From JAFCUW01 sp049898325 (GTDB taxonomy: Bacteria > Pseudomonadota > Gammaproteobacteria > Burkholderiales > Burkholderiaceae_D), in contig NZ_JAFCXL010000011.1 of assembly GCF_049898325.1 (NCBI RefSeq), positions 62,001-126,000 on the forward strand: a stretch of DNA of 64,000 nt. Direction: 5' to 3'. Under the pieces are notes generated by a model. The model did not search any database. It was given only the letters and a program-made list of their open reading frames with translations, and was not told the origin of the DNA. The first letter of the stretch is position 1. Every line of letters starts with the position of its first letter. Below are positions 7,727-16,018 of the stretch, piece after piece. The position numbers and the translations under genes are program-made.

Positions 7727-9445
7727 TTACATCTGGGCCGGCGCGGACACGCCGATCATGGCCAGGCCGTTGCGCAGCACCTGGCGCGTCGCCACCACCA
7801 GCGCCAGGCGGGCGCGCTTGAGGTGCTCGTCCTCGACCAGCACTTTTTCGGCAAAATAAAAGCTGTGCAGATTGGCCGCCAGTTCGCGCAGATAGAACGC
7901 CACCTGGTGCGGGCTCAGCTCGACCTGGGCGCGCGCCAGCATTTCCGGGTAGGCCGCCAGGGTCGCCAGCAAGGCCGTCTCGGACGGCGCCGTCAGCGGC
8001 GCCAGGTCGGCGTCGACCAGGCTGGCCTCGTCGCCGCCGGTCCACAGCGAGAGCATCTTGCAGATGCGCGCGTGGGCGTACTGCACGTACAGCACGGGGT
8101 TCTCGTCGCCTTCCTTGAGGGCGACGTCGACGTCGAAGATGAATTCGGTGTCGGCCTTGCGCGAGATGAGGAAGAAGCGCACGGCGTCGCGGCCCCGTTC
8201 GATGTCGCCGTTGCCCGACCATTCGATCAGGTCGCGCACCGTGACGTAGGAGCCGGCGCGCTTGGAGATCTTGACCTCTTCGCCGTTCTTCATGACGGTG
8301 ACCATCTTGTGCAGCACGTAGTCGGGGAAGCCTTGCGGGATGCCGATGTTGACCGCCTGCAGGCCGGCGCGCACGCGGGCGATGGTGCCGTGGTGGTCGC
8401 TGCCCTGGACGTTGATGGCCTGGGTGTAACCGCGCTGGAATTTATTGACGTGATACGCCACGTCCGGCAGGAAGTAGGTGAAGGTGCCGTCGGACTTGCG
8501 CATCACGCGGTCCTTGTCGTCGCCGTAGTCGGTGGTGCGCAGCCACAGGGCGCCGCCTTCCTCGAACGTTTTGCCCGAGGCGATCAGGGCGGCGACGGTC
8601 TGCTCGACCTTGCCGTCCTTGTACAGCGAGGACTCGAGAAAATAATTGTCGAACTTGACGCCGAAGGCCTGCAGGTCGATGTCCTGCTCGTTGCGCAGGT
8701 AGGTAACGGCGAAGGCGCGGATCGAGTCGATGTCGTCGGCGTCGCCGCTGGCGGTGACGGGGGCGCTGTCGCTGCAGGCGACGGTCTTGCCGGCCTTGAA
8801 GTCGGCGGCGATGTCGGCGATGTAGTCGCCGTTGTAGGCCGACTCGGGCCAGCCGGCGTCGCCCGGCGCGTGGCCTTTCAGGCGCGCCTGGACCGAGTTG
8901 GCCAGGGTCTGGATCTGCACGCCCGCGTCGTTGTAATAGAACTCGCGGGTGACGTCATAGCCCTGGGAGATGAACAGCGATGCCATGGCGTCGCCCAGCG
9001 CGGCCTGGCGGCCGTGGCCCACGTGCAGCGGCCCGGTCGGGTTGGCCGAGACGAATTCGATGATCACGCTCTTGCCGGCGCCGCTGGCGCTGCGGCCGAA
9101 CTGCTCGCCCTGTTCGATGATGGCACGTACCACCGCCTGCTTGGCGGCGGCGGCCACGCGCAGATTGATGAAGCCGGGACCGGCCACGTCGGCCGACTCG
9201 ACCAGGCCGGCGGCGGCGGGATCGGCCAGCACGGCCGCGACGATGCCGGTTGCCAGTTCGCGCGGGTTCATTTTCAGCTGTTTGGCCAGCTGCATGGCGA
9301 TATTGCAGGCGACGTCGCCGTGCGACGGATCGCGCGGTCGCTCGAGCACCACGCTTGGCGACAGGGCGGTGCCGGCGACGAAGGGGGCGAGGGCGGCCTG
9401 GATCAGGGCGGCGATATCATTTTTTTGTTGGGCGAGCATGGGCAA
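7727..9445 (-). CDS. argS: Arginine--tRNA ligase
   Basis: Class I aminoacyl-tRNA synthetase charging tRNA-Arg. 572 aa, typical length. The N-terminal Arg-tRNA recognition domain is followed by the HIGH-type motif HVGHGRQAALGDAM (about residue 145), the KMSKS counterpart KISKRAGSYV, and the C-terminal DALR anticodon-binding domain. The C-terminus ends in GLAMIGVSAPAQM. First gene of the minus-strand run that continues with the SPOR protein, dsbA, birA and coaX. Confidence 0.97.
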   Translation of the reverse strand: MPMLAQQKNDIAALIQAALAPFVAGTALSPSVVLERPRDPSHGDVACNIAMQLAKQLKMNPRELATGIVAAVLADPAAAGLVESADVAGPGFINLRVAAAAKQAVVRAIIEQGEQFGRSASGAGKSVIIEFVSANPTGPLHVGHGRQAALGDAMASLFISQGYDVTREFYYNDAGVQIQTLANSVQARLKGHAPGDAGWPESAYNGDYIADIAADFKAGKTVACSDSAPVTASGDADDIDSIRAFAVTYLRNEQDIDLQAFGVKFDNYFLESSLYKDGKVEQTVAALIASGKTFEEGGALWLRTTDYGDDKDRVMRKSDGTFTYFLPDVAYHVNKFQRGYTQAINVQGSDHHGTIARVRAGLQAVNIGIPQGFPDYVLHKMVTVMKNGEEVKISKRAGSYVTVRDLIEWSGNGDIERGRDAVRFFLISRKADTEFIFDVDVALKEGDENPVLYVQYAHARICKMLSLWTGGDEASLVDADLAPLTAPSETALLATLAAYPEMLARAQVELSPHQVAFYLRELAANLHSFYFAEKVLVEDEHLKRARLALVVATRQVLRNGLAMIGVSAPAQM

Positions 9446-9733
9446 ACAATCGGTCAGGGTGAGTCATGGAAAAAGCCGGCGCCGGGCGGGCCGCCGCAGC
9501 GCGCCAGCGTGTTCACGCCGCCCTCTGGGACGGCCTGAACGAGCGCGCAAGGCAAGCGCCATTATACTGGTTTGGCGGGGCTGAAATAGCTTGCCTGGTG
9601 TAAAGGCAAGACAAACAAAGACGGCGCCGGCCCCTTATATTGCCGTCGAATGCGCGGTGGAACGGGCAGACCCGTTAAAATGGCGCCTTTCTTCCCGCCC
9701 GCACAGCACCGCGCGCACACGCCAAAGAGTCCC

Positions 9734-11329
9734 ATGACAGTCAAGCGCCCCACGCTCTCGATCAAATCCGCCCCCGCCAAGCGCGCCGGCGCCCGCGCCA
9801 CTGGCGATACCAGCAAGTGGGGCGGCCCGAGAAAGACCAGCACCCCCGCCAGCACCCCGGCCGGCGCCCCCGCCAGCAAGTGGGGCGGCCCGAAAGCGCC
9901 GGCGGCCCGCCCGGCCACGCCCACGGCCGCGCCCGAGCGGGCGCCGACGCGCGCCCCCGAGCCCGCCCCGGCATCGGCGCTGCGCGCCAGCTACGACGTC
10001 AAACCGGTGCTGCAGCCGGGCTACCTGCCCCGCCTGAAGGCCGATTCGCTGGCGCTGTGCCTGCTGGGGGCGGCCAACGCCGTCGCCCAGGTGCGCAGCG
10101 GCACCACCTTGCCGCAAGCGTTGACGACGGCGTTCGGCGTCACCCAGGCCACGCCGCAGGCGCGCGGGGCGATCCAGGACATCGCCTATCGCACCATGCG
10201 CCAGCTGGGCCGGTCGGAAACGCTGCTGGGATTGATGACCTCGAAGGCGCCGGAGCCGCCCATGCTGGCCGCGCTGCTGTGCTGCGCGCTGACCCTGATC
10301 GACCCGCTCGACGGCGCCGACGCCCCCTACGAGGCCTTCACCGTGGTCGACCAGGCAGTGACGGTGGCCACCTCGCACCCGGACATGGCGCATGCAAAAA
10401 ACATGGTCAACGCCGTGCTGCGGCGCTTTTTGCGCGAGCGCGAGGCGCTGCTGGCGACCGCGCTGGCGCAGCCGGTGGCGCAATGGAACTACCCGCAATG
10501 GTGGATCGACGCCGCACGCGCGGCCTATCCGCGCGACTGGCAAGCCATCCTGGCGGCCGGCAATGCCCAGCCGCCGCTGACCTTGCGCGTGAACCGCCGC
10601 AAGACCAGCGTCGACGATTACCTGCGCACGCTGAGCGAAGCCGGCATCGGCGCGCGCCAGATCGGCCCGTCAGCGGTACGGCTCGACAAGCCGATCGGCG
10701 TGCAGCTCATTCCCGGCTTCGAGGCGGGCCTGTGCTCGGTGCAGGACGCCGGCGCCCAACTGGCCGCGCCCCTGCTCGACGTGCGTGACGGCATGCGCGT
10801 GCTCGACGCCTGCGCCGCCCCCGGCGGCAAGACGGGCCACCTGCTCGAACTGGCCGAGCTCGATCTGACGGCCATCGACGCCGATCCCAAGCGCCTGCTG
10901 CGGGTCGAGGACAATCTGCAGCGGCTCGGTTTGCACGCCACCCTGAAGGCGTTCGAAGCGCAAACGACGGTGTGGTGGGATGGCGAAGGCTACGACCGCA
11001 TCCTGGCCGACGTGCCCTGCACGGCGTCGGGCATCGTCCGCCGCCACCCCGATATTCGCTGGTTGCGCAGGAAAGGCGACGCGCTCCAACTTGCAACACT
11101 TTCATCCAAAATTCTCGACAACCTTTGGCAGATGCTGCGGCCCGATGGTAAATTGCTGTTCGTGACTTGTTCACTCTGGCCCCAGGAATCGGAGGCGCAG
11201 GCGGCCGCGTTCGCACAGCGCCATGGTGCCCTGCGGCTGGAGGCGCCGGGCCAACTGTTGCCGACCGGGGGTGCCGCCGAGGATCACGATGGCTTGTTCT
11301 ACGCCTTGTTCCAGAAGCGTGCCGCATGA
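9734..11329 (+). CDS. rsmB: 16S rRNA (cytosine-5)-methyltransferase, RsmB/NOP family
   Basis: SAM-dependent RNA m5C methyltransferase of the RsmB/NOP family, 531 aa from the ATG at 9734, which has AAAGAG just upstream. The first about 85 residues are a basic Ala/Pro/Lys-rich extension with two copies of SKWGGP. An NusB-like domain follows (about 90-220), then the Rossmann catalytic domain with RVLDACAAPGGKTGHL, DVPCTASG (conserved Pro-Cys) and FVTCSLWPQES (second conserved Cys). The NusB-like domain points to RsmB (C967 of 16S rRNA). It leads the DUF4390-ntrY-regulator cluster. Confidence 0.9.
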   Translation: MTVKRPTLSIKSAPAKRAGARATGDTSKWGGPRKTSTPASTPAGAPASKWGGPKAPAARPATPTAAPERAPTRAPEPAPASALRASYDVKPVLQPGYLPRLKADSLALCLLGAANAVAQVRSGTTLPQALTTAFGVTQATPQARGAIQDIAYRTMRQLGRSETLLGLMTSKAPEPPMLAALLCCALTLIDPLDGADAPYEAFTVVDQAVTVATSHPDMAHAKNMVNAVLRRFLREREALLATALAQPVAQWNYPQWWIDAARAAYPRDWQAILAAGNAQPPLTLRVNRRKTSVDDYLRTLSEAGIGARQIGPSAVRLDKPIGVQLIPGFEAGLCSVQDAGAQLAAPLLDVRDGMRVLDACAAPGGKTGHLLELAELDLTAIDADPKRLLRVEDNLQRLGLHATLKAFEAQTTVWWDGEGYDRILADVPCTASGIVRRHPDIRWLRRKGDALQLATLSSKILDNLWQMLRPDGKLLFVTCSLWPQESEAQAAAFAQRHGALRLEAPGQLLPTGGAAEDHDGLFYALFQKRAA

Positions 11330-11445
11330 CCGGTCCTGATTGATGCGCGCGCCACCCACCCTCCATGGCAGCGTCGCAACGCGCCCTGTCATGCAGGCCC
11401 GGTGGGGCGCTTGGAAGTGCAATTTATGAAGGCTCCGGTCCCCTT

Positions 11446-12009
11446 GTGACAACCCGATTTTTTCGTCTCCTCGCCTGTCAGCTGCTGCTGTTGTTCGCGT
11501 GCGCCCAGGCGTTGGCGGCCGACACGGTCGATATCGTCCATGCGCACATCGAGGCCAGCGACGAGGGCTACAAGCTGCAGGCGAGCTACAGTTTCGACCT
11601 GACCCACGACCTCGAGGATGCCCTGCTGGCGGGCATCAAGCTGTCGTTCACCACTGAAATCGAACTGACCCGGCCACGCTGGTACTGGGCCGACGACAAG
11701 GCCATCGCCGAGCGGCGCACCATCAACATCTGGTATAACCCCTTGATGCGCAAGTACAATGTGCAGGTGGCCGGCAGTATCTACCAGAGCTATCCCACGC
11801 TCGAGGAGGCCTTGCTGACGATCCGCCGGCCGGGCCGCTGGGTGATCGGCCCCCGTGGCGCGCTCAAGCAGGGCGAGACCTACACGGTCAGCCTGCGCAT
11901 GTTCATGGACCGCCAGGCGCTGCTCAAGCCCTTGCAGGTCAACGCCATCAACAACGCCGGCTGGCAGCTCAGTTCCGGCCGCAGGACCTTCATGTACAGG
12001 GCGGAGTAG
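11446..12009 (+). CDS. DUF4390 domain-containing exported protein
   Basis: About 187 aa from the GTG at 11446. This start places a signal peptide at the N-terminus (FFRLLACQLLLLFACAQALAA). An upstream ATG at 11365 in the same frame would add a non-hydrophobic leader. The rest is a beta-rich domain of the DUF4390 type, with ADTVDIVHAHIEASDEG at the start and LNAGWQL-like sequence near the end (NNAGWQLSSGRRTF). Function unknown. It lies three bases before the NtrY-like kinase, an arrangement typical of betaproteobacteria, so a role connected to that two-component system or the cell envelope is possible but unproven. Confidence 0.8.
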   Translation: MTTRFFRLLACQLLLLFACAQALAADTVDIVHAHIEASDEGYKLQASYSFDLTHDLEDALLAGIKLSFTTEIELTRPRWYWADDKAIAERRTINIWYNPLMRKYNVQVAGSIYQSYPTLEEALLTIRRPGRWVIGPRGALKQGETYTVSLRMFMDRQALLKPLQVNAINNAGWQLSSGRRTFMYRAE

Positions 12010-12012
12010 CCG

Positions 12013-14328
12013 GTGAAACAAGCTTTGCGTTATGGCGTGATGGTCGGCGGCGCCGTCGGCAGCATCCTGCTGTTCCTGCTCGCCTCGGCCTCCGACAACT
12101 CGGGATTTTTCGACCGCTACTATTCATGGCTGCTGGGCCTGAACGCGGCGGTGGCCGCCATGCTGGTGGTGTTCGTCGTGGTGGCCCTGTGGCGCCTGTA
12201 CTCGCGCTACCGGGCCGGCAAGTTCGGCTCGCGCCTGATGTCGCGCCTGGTGCTGCTGTTCGGCGCCATCGGCATCCTGCCCGGCCTGGTGATCTTCGTC
12301 GTCTCGGTGCAGTTCGTCTCTCACTCGATCGAATCGTGGTTCGACGTGAAGATCGAGGCGGCCCTCAAGTCGGGCCTGAACCTGGGCGTGGCCGCGCTCG
12401 ATCAGGCGCTGGCCGAACTGGGCTCGCAAGCGAATGTGGCCGCCCTGACCCTGTCGGGCCAGGACGGCGGCGCCACCCAGGTGATCCTCAACCGCATCGT
12501 CGACGAGCAGGACGGCATGCAAAGCGCCATGCTGGTCGACGCCAACGGCGGCCTGCTGGCGTCGTCGTCGGACAGCCGCAAGGTCGACCTGGTGGCCGAC
12601 TTGCCCACCGTGGCCATGCTGCGGCAGGCGAACATGCCGCGCGGCTTCGCCCAGTCGGAAGGGGGGATCGAGCGCGATTTCACCGACAGCGCCGCCGCCG
12701 CCAGCGCCGTGGCCCCGCCCGACGCGCTCGACGCCGCCACCGGCCTGCGCCTGCGGGTGGTGCTGCTGGTGCCCGATCCGCCCGGCGTGGCGCCCCGTTA
12801 CCTGCAACTGGTGCAGTCGGTGCCGGTCAACCTGGCCACCAACGCCGAGGTGCTGCGCAACGCCTATTCGGAGTACCAGACGCGCTTCCTGGCGCGGGTG
12901 GGCCTGCGCAAGATGTACATCGAAACGCTCAGCCTGACGCTGCTGCTGGCCATTTTCGGCGCCATTGCCAGCGCCTTCCTGATCGCCTCCAACCTGGCCC
13001 AGCCCCTGCTGGTGCTGGCCGAGGGCACGCGCGCGGTGGCCGAGGGCGACCTGTCGCCGCGGCCGATCGTGCAGACGCGCGACGAACTGGGCACCCTGAC
13101 GCAGTCGTTCAACACCATGACGGGCCAGCTGTTCGAGGCCAGGAGCGCCGTCGAGCGCAACCGGGCCGCCCTGCAAAGCGCCAAGGCCCACCTCGAATCG
13201 GTGCTGGCGAACATGTCGGCGGGGGTGATCGTGCTCGACGCCGAGTTCATCATCGTCAGCGCCAACGACGCCGTCGAACGCATTCTCCTGCATGACATCG
13301 GCGAGAGCTACCTGGGCCGCGCCCTGCACGAGATCGAGGGCCTCGACGTGTTCGCCGCCGCCATCACCCGGGCGTTTTCGGCGCAGAGCGCGCAGACGGC
13401 GGCGGCCAGCGCCGGGGTCGGCAAGAAGCCCCGTTCGCACTGGCAGCAGGAGATCGAGATCCCGCGCCGCAGCGGCAGCAGCGACGACCATGACATCGCC
13501 CTGCTGGCGCGCGGCTCGCGCCTGCCGGTGGGCGCCGGCAACGGCTACATCGTGGTGTTCGACGATATTTCCGACGTGATCTCGGCCCAGCGCTCGGTGG
13601 CGTGGGGCGAGGTGGCGCGCCGGCTGGCCCACGAGATCAAAAATCCGCTCACCCCGATCCAGCTGTCGGCCGAGCGCCTGCAGATGAAGCTCGAGCACAA
13701 GGTGACCGGCGCCGACCTGGAGCTGCTCAACCGCGCCACCACCACCATCGTCAACCAGGTCGACGCCATGAAGCGCATGGTCGACGACTTCCGCGATTAC
13801 GCCAAGGCGCCGCCGGCGGTGCTCGAACCGCTGCACCTGAACGGCTTGATCCGCCAGATCCTCGACCTGTACCTGGCCGGCGACGACAGCGACATCATCC
13901 ACGTCAGCCTGGCGCGCGACCTGCCGGCGGTGATGGGCGACGCCACCCAGTTGCGCCAGGTGATCCACAATCTGCTGCAGAATGCCCAGGATGCGATGAG
14001 CGAGCGGGGGCCGGATGCGCCGCCGGCGCGCATCGACGTCACCACCGAGACGATCCATTTCGACAGCGCCGAGGGCGGCCAGGCCACCGCGGTGCGGCTG
14101 GCCATCGTCGACAACGGGCCCGGCTTCGCGCCGCGCATCCTGTCGCGCGCGTTCGAGCCCTACGTGACGTCGAAGGTGCGCGGCACGGGGCTGGGCCTGC
14201 CGATGGTGAAGAAAATCATCGACGAACATGGGGGACGGATCGATATTCAGAATCGCCAGGACGGAAGCGGTGCGTCCGTCCTGATTTTGCTGTTAAAGTT
14301 AGCGCCTGAGGCTGCACGTTTGGCATAA
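12013..14328 (+). CDS. ntrY: NtrY-type membrane sensor histidine kinase
   Basis: 771 aa, GTG start three bases after the DUF4390 gene. Three transmembrane helices lie in the first about 105 residues, then an extracytoplasmic sensing region and another helix near residue 315 (LTLLLAIFGAIASAFLIAS). A HAMP segment follows (PLLVLAEGTRAVAEGDLS), then a PAS domain (VLANMSAGVIVLDAEFIIVSA), an H box with the phospho-acceptor His (RLAHEIKNPLTP), an N box (HNLLQNAQDAM) and G boxes (DNGPGFAP, GTGLGLPMVKKI). This is the NtrY domain plan. In studied bacteria NtrY senses nitrogen, redox or envelope cues; the signal here is unknown. Its partner is the regulator encoded downstream. Confidence 0.9.
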   Translation: MKQALRYGVMVGGAVGSILLFLLASASDNSGFFDRYYSWLLGLNAAVAAMLVVFVVVALWRLYSRYRAGKFGSRLMSRLVLLFGAIGILPGLVIFVVSVQFVSHSIESWFDVKIEAALKSGLNLGVAALDQALAELGSQANVAALTLSGQDGGATQVILNRIVDEQDGMQSAMLVDANGGLLASSSDSRKVDLVADLPTVAMLRQANMPRGFAQSEGGIERDFTDSAAAASAVAPPDALDAATGLRLRVVLLVPDPPGVAPRYLQLVQSVPVNLATNAEVLRNAYSEYQTRFLARVGLRKMYIETLSLTLLLAIFGAIASAFLIASNLAQPLLVLAEGTRAVAEGDLSPRPIVQTRDELGTLTQSFNTMTGQLFEARSAVERNRAALQSAKAHLESVLANMSAGVIVLDAEFIIVSANDAVERILLHDIGESYLGRALHEIEGLDVFAAAITRAFSAQSAQTAAASAGVGKKPRSHWQQEIEIPRRSGSSDDHDIALLARGSRLPVGAGNGYIVVFDDISDVISAQRSVAWGEVARRLAHEIKNPLTPIQLSAERLQMKLEHKVTGADLELLNRATTTIVNQVDAMKRMVDDFRDYAKAPPAVLEPLHLNGLIRQILDLYLAGDDSDIIHVSLARDLPAVMGDATQLRQVIHNLLQNAQDAMSERGPDAPPARIDVTTETIHFDSAEGGQATAVRLAIVDNGPGFAPRILSRAFEPYVTSKVRGTGLGLPMVKKIIDEHGGRIDIQNRQDGSGASVLILLLKLAPEAARLA

Positions 14329-14372
14329 AGGTCGAATCGACCATACAATCACAGGTGGCATGGCTTTTCGAC

Positions 14373-14395
14373 GGCTGCGTACGGCGCAGCCTTTT
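14373..14395 (+). terminator. Terminator-like hairpin between kinase and regulator genes
   Basis: A perfect 7-bp stem (GGCTGCG at 14373-14379, CGCAGCC at 14385-14391) with a 5-base loop is followed by TTTT. It sits in the 98-base gap between the NtrY-like kinase and its regulator. The U-run is short, so it may be a weak attenuator that lowers regulator expression relative to the kinase, or simply an RNA stem. Confidence 0.4.
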
Positions 14396-14426
14396 CGGCG
14401 TTATATCGTGGAAGGCAGGAAAAGAG

Positions 14427-15155
14427 ATGGCAAACATTCTCGTAGTTGATGATGAAATGGGGATCCGGGAATTACTTTCGGAGATCCTCGGCGATGAAGG
14501 CCACGCAATTCAACTCGCGGAAAACGCCCAGCAGGCGCGTGATGCCCGCAATGCCGGCGCGCCCGACCTGGTGCTGCTCGACATCTGGATGCCCGACACG
14601 GACGGCGTGACCCTGCTCAAGGAATGGCAGCGCGACGGCTTGCTGACGATGCCGGTGATCATGATGTCCGGCCATGCGACGATCGACACGGCCGTCGAGG
14701 CGACCCGCATCGGCGCCCTCAATTTCCTCGAAAAGCCCATCGCCCTGCAAAAACTGCTCAAGGCGGTCCAGCAAGGCCTGACGCGGGCGCAGGAAGTGGC
14801 GCGCGCGCCCGTGGTGGTGCCCAGCCGTCCGCTGGCGCCGCCCCAGCCGGAAGAGCATCACGCCGTGGGCAGCCCCGGCCTGTTCGCTTCGCCGTCGATG
14901 CAAAGCGCCGGCATCGCCCCGCGCATGGGCGCGGCCGGTGCCGGCGACACGCACGGTCACGCGCTCAGTTTCGATCTGCCCCTGCGCGAAGCGCGCGATG
15001 CCTTCGAGCGCATGTATTTCGAGCATCACCTGGGCCGCGAAGGGGGCAGCATGACCCGGGTGGCGGAAAAAACCGGGCTCGAGCGCACGCACCTGTACCG
15101 CAAGCTCAAGCAACTGGGCGTCGAGCCGGGCAAGCTGGCCAAGAAGAACGTCTGA
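14427..15155 (+). CDS. NtrX-like response regulator lacking the AAA+ domain (REC + Fis-type HTH)
   Basis: 242 aa from the ATG at 14427 (preceded by AAAGAG); the in-frame ATG at 14358 lies inside the intergenic hairpin region and is less likely. Residues 1-120 form a receiver domain with the acidic pair (VVDDE), phospho-acceptor Asp in LVLLDIWMPD, conserved Thr/Ser (MMSGHA) and Lys (EKPI). A variable Pro-rich linker (about 130-190) follows, then a C-terminal Fis/NtrC-type helix-turn-helix (MTRVAEKTGLERTHLYRKLKQLGV). The sigma-54-contacting AAA+ ATPase domain of true NtrX is absent: there are no GAFTGA or Walker motifs. It probably binds DNA without activating sigma-54 promoters. Confidence 0.88.
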   Translation: MANILVVDDEMGIRELLSEILGDEGHAIQLAENAQQARDARNAGAPDLVLLDIWMPDTDGVTLLKEWQRDGLLTMPVIMMSGHATIDTAVEATRIGALNFLEKPIALQKLLKAVQQGLTRAQEVARAPVVVPSRPLAPPQPEEHHAVGSPGLFASPSMQSAGIAPRMGAAGAGDTHGHALSFDLPLREARDAFERMYFEHHLGREGGSMTRVAEKTGLERTHLYRKLKQLGVEPGKLAKKNV

Positions 15156-15184
15156 GTGCACTGATTGTCGAGGCCGCCGCGCCC

Positions 15185-15520
15185 GTGCTCACCACCCTGG
15201 TGACGGGCGCCTCGGCGGCAGCGCGCGAGCAGGCCATCGCCGCGGCCGCGCCGCCCGGCGCCGCCATTTTGCTCGAAGGCATGCCCAGCGGCCACACCAT
15301 CCTCCCCGACCATCTCGGCGCCGTGCGCATCGCGCCCGGTTGCCTGTGCTGCAGCGGCAACCTGGTTTTGCGTGTAACATTAAATCGCATTATGCGGCGC
15401 CGTCCGGCACGATTGTTCATCGGCTTGGCGTCGACGGAGCACCTTGATCAGTTGCGATCGTGGCTGCTGGCACCGCCATACGATCAGCTGTTGGCACTGA
15501 CCCCGGATCTGAGCAGTTAA
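15185..15520 (+). CDS. Small degenerate CobW/G3E GTPase-like protein
   Basis: About 111 aa. The frame is open from the regulator stop, but the first usable start is GTG at 15185, which gives an N-terminus aligned with CobW proteins (VLTTLVTGASA). The CxCC-type metal motif is recognisable (PGCLCCSGNLVLRVTLNRI), followed by an RRPARLFIGLAS strand. The Walker A region is degraded (TGASAAARE instead of GxxGxGKT), and the switch, Walker B and C-terminal domains are missing. So a nucleotide-hydrolysing role is doubtful and a metal-binding role is a guess. It follows the regulator by about 30 bases and is probably co-transcribed. Confidence 0.6.
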   Translation: MLTTLVTGASAAAREQAIAAAAPPGAAILLEGMPSGHTILPDHLGAVRIAPGCLCCSGNLVLRVTLNRIMRRRPARLFIGLASTEHLDQLRSWLLAPPYDQLLALTPDLSS

Positions 15521-15644
15521 GCGCAGCCTGGCACCCCCGCAGGACGCGCCAACGCTTGAAATCAGTCCCGGTGGCCCCACCTCGGTAGCAAGAGGCCGGA
15601 GCGCAGTGATCCCCCATTTCGTCTGGTCGAGCTAAGGAGTCAGC

Positions 15645-15902
15645 ATGAACATGATTTACAACAGCGAGCAGTACAGCGTCGTCGAGTTCGGCGTGGACCG
15701 CGATCTCGAAGCCTTGCGCTTCGGCGGCTATGAAATCGTCGACAAGTCCGGCCGGCGCGAAGCGTTTATCGGTGGCAAGCTTGCCCAGTCGTTCAGGCGC
15801 GATGTCAACAATCTCATCGCCAGCGAGCCGACGATGGAAGAAATCGACGACTTTTTGGGGTCCTACGATGTGTTGATGCACCAACCCGTGCTGCTGCACT
15901 GA
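15645..15902 (+). CDS. DUF3567 family protein
   Basis: 85 aa with a strong ribosome binding site (TAAGGAG) upstream. The sequence (MNMIYNSEQYSVVEFG, GGYEIVDKSGRREAFIGG, and an acidic C-terminal helix EEIDDFLGSYDVLM) matches the small DUF3567 family that is almost confined to Burkholderiales. Function unknown. It is a stand-alone gene: it has its own 125-base upstream gap and a strong terminator at 15914-15940. Confidence 0.85.
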   Translation: MNMIYNSEQYSVVEFGVDRDLEALRFGGYEIVDKSGRREAFIGGKLAQSFRRDVNNLIASEPTMEEIDDFLGSYDVLMHQPVLLH

Positions 15903-15913
15903 TGGCAGCGACA

Positions 15914-15940
15914 AGCGAACCTGCGGGTTCGCTTTTTTTT
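15914..15940 (+). terminator. Rho-independent terminator after the DUF3567 gene
   Basis: Stem GCGAACC (15915-15921) pairs with GGTTCGC (15926-15932), loop TGCG, followed by eight T. A textbook intrinsic terminator 12 bases after the stop codon. Confidence 0.92.
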
Positions 15941-16018
15941 CGCCCCCGTTATGCACGATTTCGCATAATTGACCGCATGATGTGAACCGGGCAGGCGTCG
16001 TTATGTTACGCTTTGCCC

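Noticed and set aside
12124..14229. 701-codon open frame opposite the NtrY-like kinase
   Set aside because: Antisense shadow of a clear histidine kinase; no motif seen.
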